A stretch of 64,000 nt of DNA, from assembly GCF_000422345.1 (NCBI RefSeq), contig NZ_AULP01000003.1, forward strand, positions 186,001 to 250,000. The letters run 5' to 3'. This DNA comes from Neomelitea salexigens DSM 19753. GTDB lineage: Bacteria; Pseudomonadota; Gammaproteobacteria; Pseudomonadales; Spongiibacteraceae. The position numbers were made by a program, and so were the translations under genes. Of this stretch, positions 37,276 through 45,870 are shown one piece after another (the first letter of the stretch is position 1; each line of letters begins with the position of its first letter). The notes under the pieces are model-generated. The model was not told the DNA's origin. It ran no database searches and saw only the letters and a program-made list of their open reading frames with translations.

Positions 37276-38097
37276 ATGCCTACCGAACTGCCTATCAGTA
37301 CCGAAAACTGTATCGTCGAGAAAGACGGCCACGTACTGATTGTTACCCTGAACCGCCCGGAAGCAAAAAATGCGTTCAGCCCTGAAATGCTGTTGGGGCT
37401 CTATAAAGCGTGGCGCTTGCTGGATGAAGACGACGATCTTCGCTGCGCTATTCTTACAGCCAACGGCGATACCTTTTGTGCGGGAATGGACCTCAAGGCC
37501 GGAGCGGATGGCCAACAGCGCAGCACGGAAGAGTTTATGGAATTGATGGCCACAGTGCCCAATATCCATTGGCAGGCACTGCTGCGTGACAACCGCCCCT
37601 GCAAGCCATTGATCCTTGCTGTGGAAGGTTATGCGCTAGCGGGTGGAACGGAAATTCTTCAGGGTACTGACATTCGCGTTGCGGCTGAGGATGCCATCTT
37701 TGGTGTGACGGAAGTGGCGCGTGGCCTATATCCGATGTCCGGCTCAACCGTACGTCTGCGCAAACAAATTCCCTACTGCATTGCCGCTGAAATTCTGCTG
37801 CTTGGCGAGCACGTTAGTGCACAGCAGGCGCTGGAATTTGGCTTGATTAACCGCATCGTACCCAAGGGGGAGACCTTGAACGAAGCGAAGAAAATAGCCG
37901 AAAAAATCTGTGCAAATGGCCCGCTGGCGGTGAAAGCAGTGACGCGTTCATTGCGTGAGCACACCGAGCACCTGGCAGAAGACGACGCTATGTTGAAGTC
38001 CGATGAGCTGGCAGGCCCGGTGTTTGCCTCCAAGGATGCCAAAGAAGGCATGCGCGCCTTCAAAGAAAAACGTCCCGCCGAATTCACCGGCGAATAG
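37276..38097 (+). CDS. EchA19-like enoyl-CoA hydratase
   Basis: This crotonase hydrates 2-enoyl-CoA. Both catalytic glutamates are in place 20 residues apart, Glu126 in AGGTEILQG and Glu146 in FGVTEVARG, and the CoA-binding CAGMDLKA stretch is at 68-75. ALAGGTEILQGTDIRVA, GLYPMSGSTVRL and NGPLAVKAV match M. tuberculosis EchA19, the C24-enoyl steroid-CoA hydratase, as I remember it. ATG 37276 is chosen since GGAG lies six bases upstream; ATG 37264 would add four residues. Length 273. Confidence 0.87.
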   Translation: MPTELPISTENCIVEKDGHVLIVTLNRPEAKNAFSPEMLLGLYKAWRLLDEDDDLRCAILTANGDTFCAGMDLKAGADGQQRSTEEFMELMATVPNIHWQALLRDNRPCKPLILAVEGYALAGGTEILQGTDIRVAAEDAIFGVTEVARGLYPMSGSTVRLRKQIPYCIAAEILLLGEHVSAQQALEFGLINRIVPKGETLNEAKKIAEKICANGPLAVKAVTRSLREHTEHLAEDDAMLKSDELAGPVFASKDAKEGMRAFKEKRPAEFTGE

Positions 38098-38185
38098 CCC
38101 GACGCGGCGGTGGACGATGTTTCCGCCGCTGCCTCGCGACCCACTTCTCAATACCAATAATTACCCCACTAAGAAGGATGAGGCT

Positions 38186-39325
38186 ATGTCTGGGCCACTA
38201 AACGGCGTGAGAGTTATCGAGATGGCGGGCATTGGCCCCGGGCCCTATGCCTGTATGCTGTTATCTGATCTGGGCGCTGAGGTGATCCGAATTGACCGCA
38301 GCGGCGCACTGGGCCAGCCGGGTGATATCAGTACCCGTGGCCGGCGCTCGATAGCCCTAAACCTCAAATCAGAAGACGGACTCGCGATTGCCCGTCAGCT
38401 GATCGACAGTGCCGACATGCTCGTTGAAGGCTTTCGACCCGGTGTAATGGAAAAGCTAGGCCTCGGCCCCGAGGTGTGTTGTCAGTCAAATGAGAGGCTG
38501 ATATTCGGCCGCATGACGGGTTGGGGGCAAGACGGGCCGCTGGCTAAAACCGCCGGCCACGATATTAATTACATCGCCTTGAGTGGCATGTTGGCAAGTA
38601 TGGGCGATGCTGACCGCCCACCACCGGTGCCCCTGAACGTGGCGGGCGATCTGGGTGGCGGCTCGCTGTTCCTGGTGATGGGTATGTTGGCGGCGCTGCA
38701 TGAGCGGAGTCAATCAGGGAGAGGGCAGGTTATCGATGCGGCAATTTGCGACGGCGCGGCGTCGTTAATGACTACCCTTCATGGCCTCAGAGCGATCGAC
38801 TTCTGGGATGCCCAGCGAGAGCACAACATGCTTGATGGCGGCGCGCCGTTTTACCGCAATTATGAGTGTAAAGACGGGCGCTATATTTCCTTCGGCGCAA
38901 TCGAGCCACAATTTTATGCGTTGTTGCTGGACAAACTGGATATTGATTTTGGTGGCACAGACTACAGCGTGCAGTTGAACAAAGCCGATTGGCCGCGCCA
39001 GCGTGAGCAAATCGCTGCGCGCGTTAAGGAAAAGACCCTAGCGCAATGGTGCACTATCTTCGACGGCACTGATGCTTGCGTAGCGCCGGTTGTGCCGTTG
39101 GATGAGGCGATCGACCATCCACATAACGCCGTGCGTGGGAATCTTGTTGAGCGCGATGGCGTGATTCAAACTGGCGTCGCGCCGAGGTTGTCCCGCACTC
39201 CAGGTGAAATACAAAGTGGCCCGGCGGTGAGTGGCGCCCAAAGCCGAGAGCTACTGCAGGAGTTGGGTTTCGATACGGAAAAGATCGAGTCGCTAATAGC
39301 GGGTAATGCGGTGAGTACAGACTGA
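38186..39325 (+). CDS. Alpha-methylacyl-CoA racemase (CaiB/BaiF family)
   Basis: AMACR interconverts R and S 2-methylacyl-CoA epimers so that beta-oxidation can proceed past a methyl branch. The active-site residues of mycobacterial MCR are at corresponding positions: His125 in AGHDINYIALSG, Asp155 in VAGDLGGGS and Glu240 in FGAIEPQFY. GGAPFYRNYECKDGRY is also typical. ATG 38186 gives 379 residues, with AAGGA upstream; the open frame extends back into the 3' end of the hydratase gene without support. It fits degradation of sterol (C25) or isoprenoid chains. Confidence 0.88.
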   Translation: MSGPLNGVRVIEMAGIGPGPYACMLLSDLGAEVIRIDRSGALGQPGDISTRGRRSIALNLKSEDGLAIARQLIDSADMLVEGFRPGVMEKLGLGPEVCCQSNERLIFGRMTGWGQDGPLAKTAGHDINYIALSGMLASMGDADRPPPVPLNVAGDLGGGSLFLVMGMLAALHERSQSGRGQVIDAAICDGAASLMTTLHGLRAIDFWDAQREHNMLDGGAPFYRNYECKDGRYISFGAIEPQFYALLLDKLDIDFGGTDYSVQLNKADWPRQREQIAARVKEKTLAQWCTIFDGTDACVAPVVPLDEAIDHPHNAVRGNLVERDGVIQTGVAPRLSRTPGEIQSGPAVSGAQSRELLQELGFDTEKIESLIAGNAVSTD

Positions 39326-39337
39326 TAGGGAGAGAGA

Positions 39338-40009
39338 ATGAATCACGCACAAGCTTTTTACGATGTGCTAAAGCGCAGGCGGTCGGTTCGCGCATTTCGC
39401 TCGCAGCCGATAGCCGAGGCGCGCTTACAGAATATTTTTCGCGCTGCACAGCAAGCGCCGTCGAACTGTAATACGCAACCGTGGTTGTGCGCGGTGGTCA
39501 GTGGCGAGCGATTGGAAGTGCTCAGAACCGCGATTCCGCAGGCATTTACCGCCGGGCAGTGGACCATGGACTTTCCCTACGATGGTCAATACCAGGGGGT
39601 GTATAAGGAACGCCAATACCAGGCAGCGGCTGACCTATACAGCGCGATGGGGATTGCTCGCGAGGATAAAGCCGGGCGCAATGAACAATTCATGCAAAAC
39701 TTTACGTTTTTTGGTGCGCCCCACGTGGCATTTATTTTCCTGCCCGAGTCCTTTGGTTTACGCGAAGCAGCCGATTGCGGCATGTATGCCCAAAGCCTGA
39801 TGCTGGCCCTGGCAGCAGAAGGCCTGGCCAGTTGTCCGCAAACGGCGCTGAGCTTTAATGCCGACCTAGTGCGAGAGGTACTGGGAATAGACGCAGAAAA
39901 TAAACTGCTATTTGGTATCTCCTTCGGCGAGGAAGACACCGATGCCGCAGTGAATAATTGCCGAACCCAGCGCGACACCTCAGACAATTGCCTGCGGTTC
40001 TTTTCCTGA
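39338..40009 (+). CDS. Nitroreductase family FMN oxidoreductase
   Basis: The 223-residue protein has the nitroreductase FMN-binding start RRRSVRAFRSQPI, the QAPSNCNTQPW loop near 38-48 and the late AAEGLASCPQ stretch. These enzymes use NAD(P)H to reduce quinones, nitro groups or enones. The substrate is not predictable; in this operon an enone or enoyl intermediate of the acyl-CoA route is possible. It starts 12 bases after the racemase and ends 10 before the next crotonase. Confidence 0.85.
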   Translation: MNHAQAFYDVLKRRRSVRAFRSQPIAEARLQNIFRAAQQAPSNCNTQPWLCAVVSGERLEVLRTAIPQAFTAGQWTMDFPYDGQYQGVYKERQYQAAADLYSAMGIAREDKAGRNEQFMQNFTFFGAPHVAFIFLPESFGLREAADCGMYAQSLMLALAAEGLASCPQTALSFNADLVREVLGIDAENKLLFGISFGEEDTDAAVNNCRTQRDTSDNCLRFFS

Positions 40010-40019
40010 ATAGAGCGAG

Positions 40020-40796
40020 ATGAATATGAGCGATACAGTACTTCAGAAACTAGATGAGCACGGTGTGCTGCTGCTGACTTTGAATCGACCAGAGAAAAAA
40101 AATGCGTTCAGCAATGAGCAATGGCTGGCCTTTGGCGAGGCGCTGGAAGCCGCCGATGAAAATCCGGCAGTTGCCTGTGTGGTTGTGACCGGAGCGGGCC
40201 GTGACTTTTCCAGCGGCGTAGATCTAAACGATTTTTCAGAGGCGGATGGTGAGCACCCTTTCGAGCGCTGCGCGCGACGTCTTGTCGACTTTAACAAGCC
40301 TATTGTGAGCGCGGCCAAGGGTGTGGCGATAGGTGGCGGTGCGACCTTACTGCTGCATACCGATGTTGTGTATGTGGGCGAATCCCTGCGTTTGCGTTTT
40401 CCTTTTACGGCCTTGGGTTTGGTGCCGGAGTGGGGCAGTAGCTATCAGCTTCAGGCCGTCATCGGTGCCCGTAAAGCAGCAGAACTGATGTATACCTCTG
40501 AGTGGCTGGGGGCTGAGCGCGCAGTAGAATTGGGTATTGCCACGGCGGCTTACAGCGATGACGAACTGCTGGAGCGGGCTATGGAGAAGGCAAGAGAAAT
40601 TGCGAAGTGGCCGGTCAGTTCACTGCGTGAGACGAAAGATTTGATGCGTCGTGTGCATCGAGCAGCCATTCATGCCGCCATTGATGCTGAACAAGCAGGC
40701 ATGGCGAAACTGGCGGGTAAGCCCGAAAATATTGAAGCCGTCGTAGCGATTATGGAAAAGCGCGCACCGGATTTTTCCCAGTTTCGCAAGGCATAA
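40020..40796 (+). CDS. Crotonase-family protein with delta-enoyl-CoA isomerase-like active site
   Basis: This 258-residue crotonase keeps the CoA-binding and oxyanion-hole regions (FSSGVDLNDFS, AKGVAIGGGATLL) but lacks both hydratase glutamates: the first position is Thr in GGGATLL, the second lies in RFPFTAL. Instead it has Glu137 in LGLVPEWGSS, the layout of delta3,delta2-enoyl-CoA isomerases (ECI2/PECI type, PEGCSS in human). It probably shifts a double bond during oxidation of an unsaturated chain rather than adding water. ATG 40020; ATG 40026 is an alternative. Confidence 0.83.
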   Translation: MNMSDTVLQKLDEHGVLLLTLNRPEKKNAFSNEQWLAFGEALEAADENPAVACVVVTGAGRDFSSGVDLNDFSEADGEHPFERCARRLVDFNKPIVSAAKGVAIGGGATLLLHTDVVYVGESLRLRFPFTALGLVPEWGSSYQLQAVIGARKAAELMYTSEWLGAERAVELGIATAAYSDDELLERAMEKAREIAKWPVSSLRETKDLMRRVHRAAIHAAIDAEQAGMAKLAGKPENIEAVVAIMEKRAPDFSQFRKA

Positions 40797-40847
40797 CTCT
40801 CTTAGATATTAGGGTTGCCAGTATTTGATTGGGCCCAGGGAGTGAAT

Positions 40848-41342
40848 ATGAATCAGCCCTATATTGGTTATCGCGGAGCGGTGAAGCCCGAATGGATCGA
40901 TGTAAACGGCCATATGAATGCGACGCACTTTGGCTTGGTGATCTACGAGGCGCACGCCGCTCACAGTGAGTGGCTGGGTTTTAATGAGGAGTATGTCGAC
41001 CGGGCCCGATGTGGCAAAGCCGTGCTGGAAAGCCATATGCGCTATGAGCGTGAGGCCGGGTTGGGCGACCAGCTGGAGGTGCGGTGTTGGCTGCTGGCGG
41101 TCGATAATAAGCGTCTGCATTTTTTCCACGAACTGTATAACTGCAGCCGGCAATGCCGCAGCGCCACATCTGAGCAGGTGGACATTCATATCGACTTACA
41201 CGCGCGCCGCTCAGCAGACATGCCCGAATCGCTGCAGCGCTTCTTGCGTGAGCAAGTACGTGAAAATTTGGCGCTGCCGCTGCCGCTAAATATTGGTAGT
41301 CAATTGCGGCCGCCGCTAAATACCTGGTTGGATGGCGAATGA
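40848..41342 (+). CDS. Hot-dog fold acyl-CoA thioesterase
   Basis: The 164-residue product shows the 4-hydroxybenzoyl-CoA thioesterase-like pattern PEWIDVNGHMNATHFGLVIYEA near the N-terminus and a central RYEREAGLGDQLEVRCWLL stretch, then loses similarity I can recognise. Such enzymes release free acids from CoA esters, possibly freeing CoA when intermediates stall. ATG 40848 has CAGGGAG upstream. The stop overlaps the next gene by four bases (ATGA), tying it to the foldase-membrane protein pair. Confidence 0.78.
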   Translation: MNQPYIGYRGAVKPEWIDVNGHMNATHFGLVIYEAHAAHSEWLGFNEEYVDRARCGKAVLESHMRYEREAGLGDQLEVRCWLLAVDNKRLHFFHELYNCSRQCRSATSEQVDIHIDLHARRSADMPESLQRFLREQVRENLALPLPLNIGSQLRPPLNTWLDGE

Positions 41343-42283
41343 TCAAGTCGTGGTATCGGCGCCCGCTGATACATTTTCTTGTACTGGGCTGCTTGTTGTA
41401 TGCGGTAGAGCAGTGGCGGCTGCAATATGCCGCTTATCAGATTACGGCGCCCGATGCGGCGTTTTTGACCAATGCTGCCGCGCAAGTTGAAACACTGCAG
41501 GGACGACCGCTCACCTCGGTGCAGCAAGCGGCGCTGCGTCAACATGAAATCGACCAGCGCATACTGTTTAGCGAAGCACTGCGCCGAGAACTGCATCTAA
41601 CTGACCCTATCGTCAAACAACGGCTACTGCGCAACGCGGCTTTCCTGGGGATGGACGGCAGCGCTGAGCAACAGATGAATACGGCGTTGTCCCTGGAGCT
41701 CCATCGCGGTGACGAAGTGATTCGGCGCCGTTTAATACAGCGCATGGAAGCACTCGGCAGCGCTTCCGCACCGCTAACAGCACCAACGGAAGCCCAGCTG
41801 AGGGCTGCTTATGAGGCCGATATAGCACGCTGGAGTGGTGAACCGAGTTATAGCTTCCGCCATGTTTTCATCAGCGCAGACAAACGAGATATGCAACAGC
41901 GGGCCGAAGACCTACTCCAACAGCTACGTAGTGGGGGGCTTAGTGAATCAGCGGCTCTCTCACAGGGAGATAGCTTTCTGCTCGGCTCTGAGATGTCTCA
42001 AGTCTCCGCATACCACCTGGAGCGCAGTTTTGGTGAGTCTTTTTCCCAGTGGATGCAGCAGCACTCAGCAGCGCAGTTGCAGTCTTCGCTTTGGCAGGGG
42101 CCCGTTGCCTCGGCGTATGGTTTACATCTGGTTAAGATAACGGGCTTTCATCCTGCTACTGAGCGCGCATTTGCCAGCGTTAAGTCGCAGCTGCGCGAAG
42201 AGCTTTTACAACAGCAGCGCGCGAACAATCTCCAAGGTTTCTTACAGCAATTACGTCAACGTTACCGAGTACGCAGCCCATGA
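41339..42283 (+). CDS. PpiC-type (parvulin) peptidyl-prolyl isomerase, membrane-anchored
   Basis: The 314-residue protein has an N-terminal membrane anchor (about 8-25) and a SurA/PpiD-like helical region with many Gln and Arg. A parvulin-like domain follows at about 165-285 (PSYSFRHVFISAD, then FLLGSEM and VASAYGLHLVKITG). It should act on periplasmic proteins. Both ends overlap neighbours by ATGA, so it is translated together with the thioesterase and the HupE/UreJ-like protein. I know of no established role for such a foldase in CoA-ester catabolism; a dedicated folding aid for the next gene is one inference. Confidence 0.8.
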   Translation: MIKSWYRRPLIHFLVLGCLLYAVEQWRLQYAAYQITAPDAAFLTNAAAQVETLQGRPLTSVQQAALRQHEIDQRILFSEALRRELHLTDPIVKQRLLRNAAFLGMDGSAEQQMNTALSLELHRGDEVIRRRLIQRMEALGSASAPLTAPTEAQLRAAYEADIARWSGEPSYSFRHVFISADKRDMQQRAEDLLQQLRSGGLSESAALSQGDSFLLGSEMSQVSAYHLERSFGESFSQWMQQHSAAQLQSSLWQGPVASAYGLHLVKITGFHPATERAFASVKSQLREELLQQQRANNLQGFLQQLRQRYRVRSP

Positions 42284-43287
42284 ACGTATTTTGGCGCCTA
42301 CCCCTCCTGGCGGGACTACTGCTGTTTGCTGGGGCGAGCTGGGCACATAAATTAGCGCCGTCGTTACTGGAATTTCGCGCGTTAGGCAACGCTGAATATC
42401 AGGTGCTGTTTCGCACGCCAGCCGATGCACAGCGGCCGCCGCAGCCGCAGTTTCCTGCTGCTTGTTCAGCTTCTTCGCCGGATATTTCGCCTCAGGGAAC
42501 GGCCCTGGAGTGGCGCTGGAAACTGCGCTGTTCAAGCCCCTTGCCTGGGCAGAGCATCGCTATCACTGGCTTGCAGCAGAGCCGTACAACGGCATTATTG
42601 CGTGTTCAGAATGAACGCGGTGAGCTATTCGAAACGCTCCTAACGGCGGACGCTCCGCGCTTTGAGTTTGCTGAAAAAGCTTCACAGGGTGGCGTCTTTA
42701 CACAGTATTTGGGCCTGGGGTTCAGCCACATCTTAATTGGTTTGGATCATTTATTGTTTGTGGCGGGGCTGCTGTTACTGGTTAGCACATGGCGCCTGTT
42801 GCTGCTGACCATTACCGCGTTTACGGTCGGGCACAGTATCACCTTGGTGCTGGTGAGCGTCGACCTGTTGCCGCATTGGCCAGCCTTGGTGGAGCTGGCT
42901 ATCGCGGCAACGATTTTACTGTTGGCCCTGGAATTGAGCCGCCCGGCATCTGGCCCTGCCGGCGGTATTTTGCGCCGCCACCCCTGGCCCATGGCGCTGC
43001 TGTTTGGTTTGGTTCACGGGCTGGGCTTTGCCGGCGTATTGGCGGAACTGGGCTTGCCCAGCGGTCACCTACTCAAGGCGGTGCTGGCCTTTAATATTGG
43101 CATTGAGCTCGGGCAGCTGGTCTTTGTTGCCGCGCTGGCCGCGGTGCTGGCAGCTCTGCGCTCGGTTTCGCGCTGGGAGCCGCCATTGCGCTATGCGCTG
43201 ATATACAGCATGGGCGCGATATCGGTATTCTGGTGCCTGGATCGCGGCGTTAGCCTTGCGGCAGAGCTTAGCCGCGCCGCCCTGTGA
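42280..43287 (+). CDS. HupE/UreJ-like membrane protein
   Basis: The 335-residue protein has a signal peptide (residues 1-22, cut after SWA), a periplasmic beta-rich domain (about 23-140) and then about six membrane helices. The helices contain the family's histidine motifs GFSHILIGLDHLLFVAGL, FTVGHSITLVL and GLVHGLGFAGVL. HupE/UreJ proteins are putative nickel or copper permeases, and this resembles the longer HupE_UreJ_2 subgroup with an N-terminal domain. No hydrogenase or urease gene is near. The ATG overlaps the PpiC stop. Confidence 0.82.
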   Translation: MNVFWRLPLLAGLLLFAGASWAHKLAPSLLEFRALGNAEYQVLFRTPADAQRPPQPQFPAACSASSPDISPQGTALEWRWKLRCSSPLPGQSIAITGLQQSRTTALLRVQNERGELFETLLTADAPRFEFAEKASQGGVFTQYLGLGFSHILIGLDHLLFVAGLLLLVSTWRLLLLTITAFTVGHSITLVLVSVDLLPHWPALVELAIAATILLLALELSRPASGPAGGILRRHPWPMALLFGLVHGLGFAGVLAELGLPSGHLLKAVLAFNIGIELGQLVFVAALAAVLAALRSVSRWEPPLRYALIYSMGAISVFWCLDRGVSLAAELSRAAL

Positions 43288-43291
43288 ACAC

Positions 43292-43651
43292 TCAGCTACT
43301 GAAGGGCGCCATATCAAAGTAGTCCCGCCACTGCTGAATTAACCCGTCGCGCAATAAAAATACCCCCATAACAGGTAGATCAATGGCCTTGCCTCGGTCT
43401 GTGCGCTCGTTCATGACAACACCATTTGCTTCATCACAAAGCTGGTGGTGCACAATAAATTCAATGTCTTCCAGACTGTTGAGAAAGCCCTCAATAAACT
43501 CGCGTATGGCGGCTTTGCCAACGTGTGGCGGTCCCATAGGGATGTTGCAGTATTCGGCGTTCTCGTGAAAGAAACCCATGATCTGTTCGAGATTTCGCTG
43601 GTTCCACGCCTGCATAAACTGGTCGATTATTTGCTGATTCTTGTCACTCAT
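43292..43651 (-). CDS. Limonene-1,2-epoxide hydrolase-family enzyme
   Basis: The 119-residue protein has the small cone-shaped SnoaL/LEH fold with all five catalytic residues of limonene epoxide hydrolase: Tyr34 and Asn36 in AEYCNIPMG, Arg83 and Asp85 in NERTDRG, Asp110 in WRDYFD. It should hydrate an epoxide directly, without a covalent intermediate. ATG at 43651 is chosen (MSDKNQQ); upstream codons are non-conserved. It is divergent from the P450 gene with 96 bases between, which suggests a P450-made epoxide as substrate. Confidence 0.82.
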   Translation of the reverse strand: MSDKNQQIIDQFMQAWNQRNLEQIMGFFHENAEYCNIPMGPPHVGKAAIREFIEGFLNSLEDIEFIVHHQLCDEANGVVMNERTDRGKAIDLPVMGVFLLRDGLIQQWRDYFDMAPFSS

Positions 43652-43682
43652 TGGTTGAGTCTCGCCGTTATTATTTTGAGGT

Positions 43683-43714
43683 TTACAGTGTAAGCTCGCT
43701 CGGGTAGTTTTACC
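43683..43714. promoter_or_regulatory. Two small dyads in the LEH/P450 divergent region
   Basis: TTACAGTGTAA (43683-43693) and GGTAGTTTTACC (43703-43714) lie in the 96-base gap between divergent genes. Each has perfect inverted arms of four or five bases. They could be operator half-sites for a TetR regulator such as the one at 45259. Arms are short, so chance is possible. Confidence 0.3.
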
Positions 43715-43747
43715 AGTACCTGCAATGAAGCTTGCTGAGGCTCTGCT

Positions 43748-45202
43748 ATGAATCGTCCGTTTTACCACAGTCGCCGTCGTTTACTTTCTCACCTCATTGA
43801 ACGGGGAATGCGTTTGTCGGCGCGACGCTATACCCGTGGTACACAGCGAGTTGAAAGCCAGGACGCCGAGACCGCCCCGGGAAATATCAGCGTTGGGGAG
43901 CCGAGGCGACCGGGAGATTTTCGGCCACTGGAAGACGCCTATTTTCAAAACCCCTATGCCTTTTACAAAATGCTGCGCGACGACTACCCGGTTTACCAGT
44001 TGCCCAATGGCATTTACTGCCTATCCCGCTATCAAGATATTGTTGAGGTGAGCCGGAACACCGATGTTTTTTCGTCTACTCATCAGGGCGTGATTGCAGG
44101 GCTTAAGCCTGGACACAGTGTCGAGCGCGAGGCGGCGAAGTTGCGCGCCCTTGAAATGATGGGAGTGATACCCAGTGATGTGTTGGCGCTGTCTGATCCG
44201 CCGGCCCATACGGCCGAGCGCAAGGTCGGGCATCGCGGTTTAAATGCGCGGGTGGTCAAGGCCATGGAAGACGAGGTGACGGCGCTTTGTCGGGAAATGA
44301 TGGATGCGGTCATCGACAGGGGCGAACTTGAGTTTATGCGCGACTTCGCCTGGCGTTTGCCCATGCGACTGATCATTCGCATGCTGGGCTTTCCCGAAGC
44401 AGACTATGAAAAAATAAAAGACTGGTGTGTACACGGTATTGCCACACAAAGCGGTATCGCTCAGGGGGCGGCACTAGCCCGCAGTCAGGCGGAGCTGGTG
44501 GTGTTTTATCGCTATTGCTGGCGGCAATTTATACTGGCCAAGCGACGGCCACGCGATGACCTTAGCGCGGTGTTTGTGCAGGCGGCCACGGGCGATGATG
44601 CGGTGATGGCTGAGCACACCGCGGTTTCCGCAATTATGCAGTTGCTGATCGCCGGGTCGGACTCTTCTGCGACCAGTATGGGAAATGCGCTGAAATTGTT
44701 AATTGAAAACCCCGACATCCAGGCGCAGCTGCGCGAGGATTTGGATGGCTTGCTGCCGGTTTTTATCGAAGAGGTATTTCGCCTTGAAGCGGCCTTTCAG
44801 GGGCATTTTCGTTGGACCAAGAGCGCGACGCAATTGCACGGTGTAAACTTGCCCGCCGACAGCAGGGTGTTTCTAATGTGGGCGGCGGGGAATCGCGACG
44901 AGCGTGTATTCACGGCGCCCGATGACATTCGTCTTGACCGCAGCAACGGAAAAAAACACCTGACATTTGGCCACGGTATACACGCCTGCATTGGTCGCGA
45001 GCTGGCGCGCACGGAAATTCGTATCGTATTGCGTGAGTTTCTGCTGCGCACCGAAAATCTATCCTTGGCGGGACCTTCCCCCTATGTGGCGTCGATGTTT
45101 GCACGCACATTGCAGTGCTTGCCGATCCGCTTTAGCGCAAAGCGCGGGTTCGCTGACGGTGGTGGAGGAGCTGAGCGTCGTGAACATGCCGGAGCGGCAT
45201 AG
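43748..45202 (+). CDS. Cytochrome P450
   Basis: This 484-residue bacterial P450 has the heme motif FGHGIHACIGRELARTE with Cys414 as the iron ligand, an ExxR pair in EEVFRLEA, and the I-helix AGSDSS, where Ser replaces the usual Thr after the acid. An N-terminal basic extension of about 45 residues precedes the P450 fold, and a Gly/Arg/Glu-rich tail ends the protein. No ferredoxin gene is adjacent; the Rieske protein at 50621 is a distant candidate donor. The CYP subfamily is not assigned; sterol or terpenoid oxidation is inferred from context. Confidence 0.9.
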   Translation: MNRPFYHSRRRLLSHLIERGMRLSARRYTRGTQRVESQDAETAPGNISVGEPRRPGDFRPLEDAYFQNPYAFYKMLRDDYPVYQLPNGIYCLSRYQDIVEVSRNTDVFSSTHQGVIAGLKPGHSVEREAAKLRALEMMGVIPSDVLALSDPPAHTAERKVGHRGLNARVVKAMEDEVTALCREMMDAVIDRGELEFMRDFAWRLPMRLIIRMLGFPEADYEKIKDWCVHGIATQSGIAQGAALARSQAELVVFYRYCWRQFILAKRRPRDDLSAVFVQAATGDDAVMAEHTAVSAIMQLLIAGSDSSATSMGNALKLLIENPDIQAQLREDLDGLLPVFIEEVFRLEAAFQGHFRWTKSATQLHGVNLPADSRVFLMWAAGNRDERVFTAPDDIRLDRSNGKKHLTFGHGIHACIGRELARTEIRIVLREFLLRTENLSLAGPSPYVASMFARTLQCLPIRFSAKRGFADGGGGAERREHAGAA

Positions 45203-45258
45203 TTGTGTCGGCAAAAAAAATAGTCGTGCCGGCTAAAAATAAGATAAGTCGAGGTGAT

Positions 45259-45870
45259 ATGAGTGGCAGTTTGAACCGCCAGCGTTTTGTGGATGCTGCC
45301 CTGGATGTGATTGCCGATGTTGGCGTTGAGAAATTATCGATGCGCCGCGTTGCCAGTCAGCTGGGGGTTTCCGCAATGGCGATGTACAAGCATTTTGCGA
45401 ATAAAGATGAGTTGCTGGGTGCAGCCTTTGAGGAATTTATCGCTCGCGCGGAGGTGCTGCCCGATGACCAATTGCCCTGGGATGAATGGCTGACTGTGAG
45501 CGCGCGGGGCATGTACCAGGCGCTGTGTAGCGAAATGTCTTGGGTACCCTGGCTGGGAAAACTGCGCCTTGGCGGCAACGCGCTCCGGGTGACAGAACGC
45601 TTTGCCGCCAAGCTGGCGGAAAGTGGATTGGCGACGGATGCCTCGGTGAGGGTCTATATGGCGACTATTCAGCTCGTGGTCGGCGCCGTGTGTATGCGGG
45701 CCTCTCTGCATGCCAGCCATTGGCAACAGGGCGAGGGTGCGGCGGCGACGCCTGAGGCACTGCCGCCGGAGATCTATACAGGCTTGGCAAATGCGGTTGC
45801 CCAAGAGCCCATCGACGTATCCTTACCCCTGTTGATTGAGGGGGTTCGCCACCAATTATTATTGGCTTAG
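45259..45870 (+). CDS. TetR family regulator (P450-linked)
   Basis: The 203-residue protein has an N-terminal TetR helix-turn-helix (LSMRRVASQLGVSAMAMYKHFANKDELL, about 24-51, shown here in part as SAMAMYKHFANKDELL) and a C-terminal ligand domain. ATG 45259 has a GAGGTG site; an in-frame GTG at 45205 would add 18 residues without a ribosome site. It follows the P450 gene by 56 bases on the same strand. Its end overlaps the convergent dehydrogenase gene by 12 bases. It may control this cluster, in the manner of KstR, but specific likeness to KstR is not established. Confidence 0.85.
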   Translation: MSGSLNRQRFVDAALDVIADVGVEKLSMRRVASQLGVSAMAMYKHFANKDELLGAAFEEFIARAEVLPDDQLPWDEWLTVSARGMYQALCSEMSWVPWLGKLRLGGNALRVTERFAAKLAESGLATDASVRVYMATIQLVVGAVCMRASLHASHWQQGEGAAATPEALPPEIYTGLANAVAQEPIDVSLPLLIEGVRHQLLLA

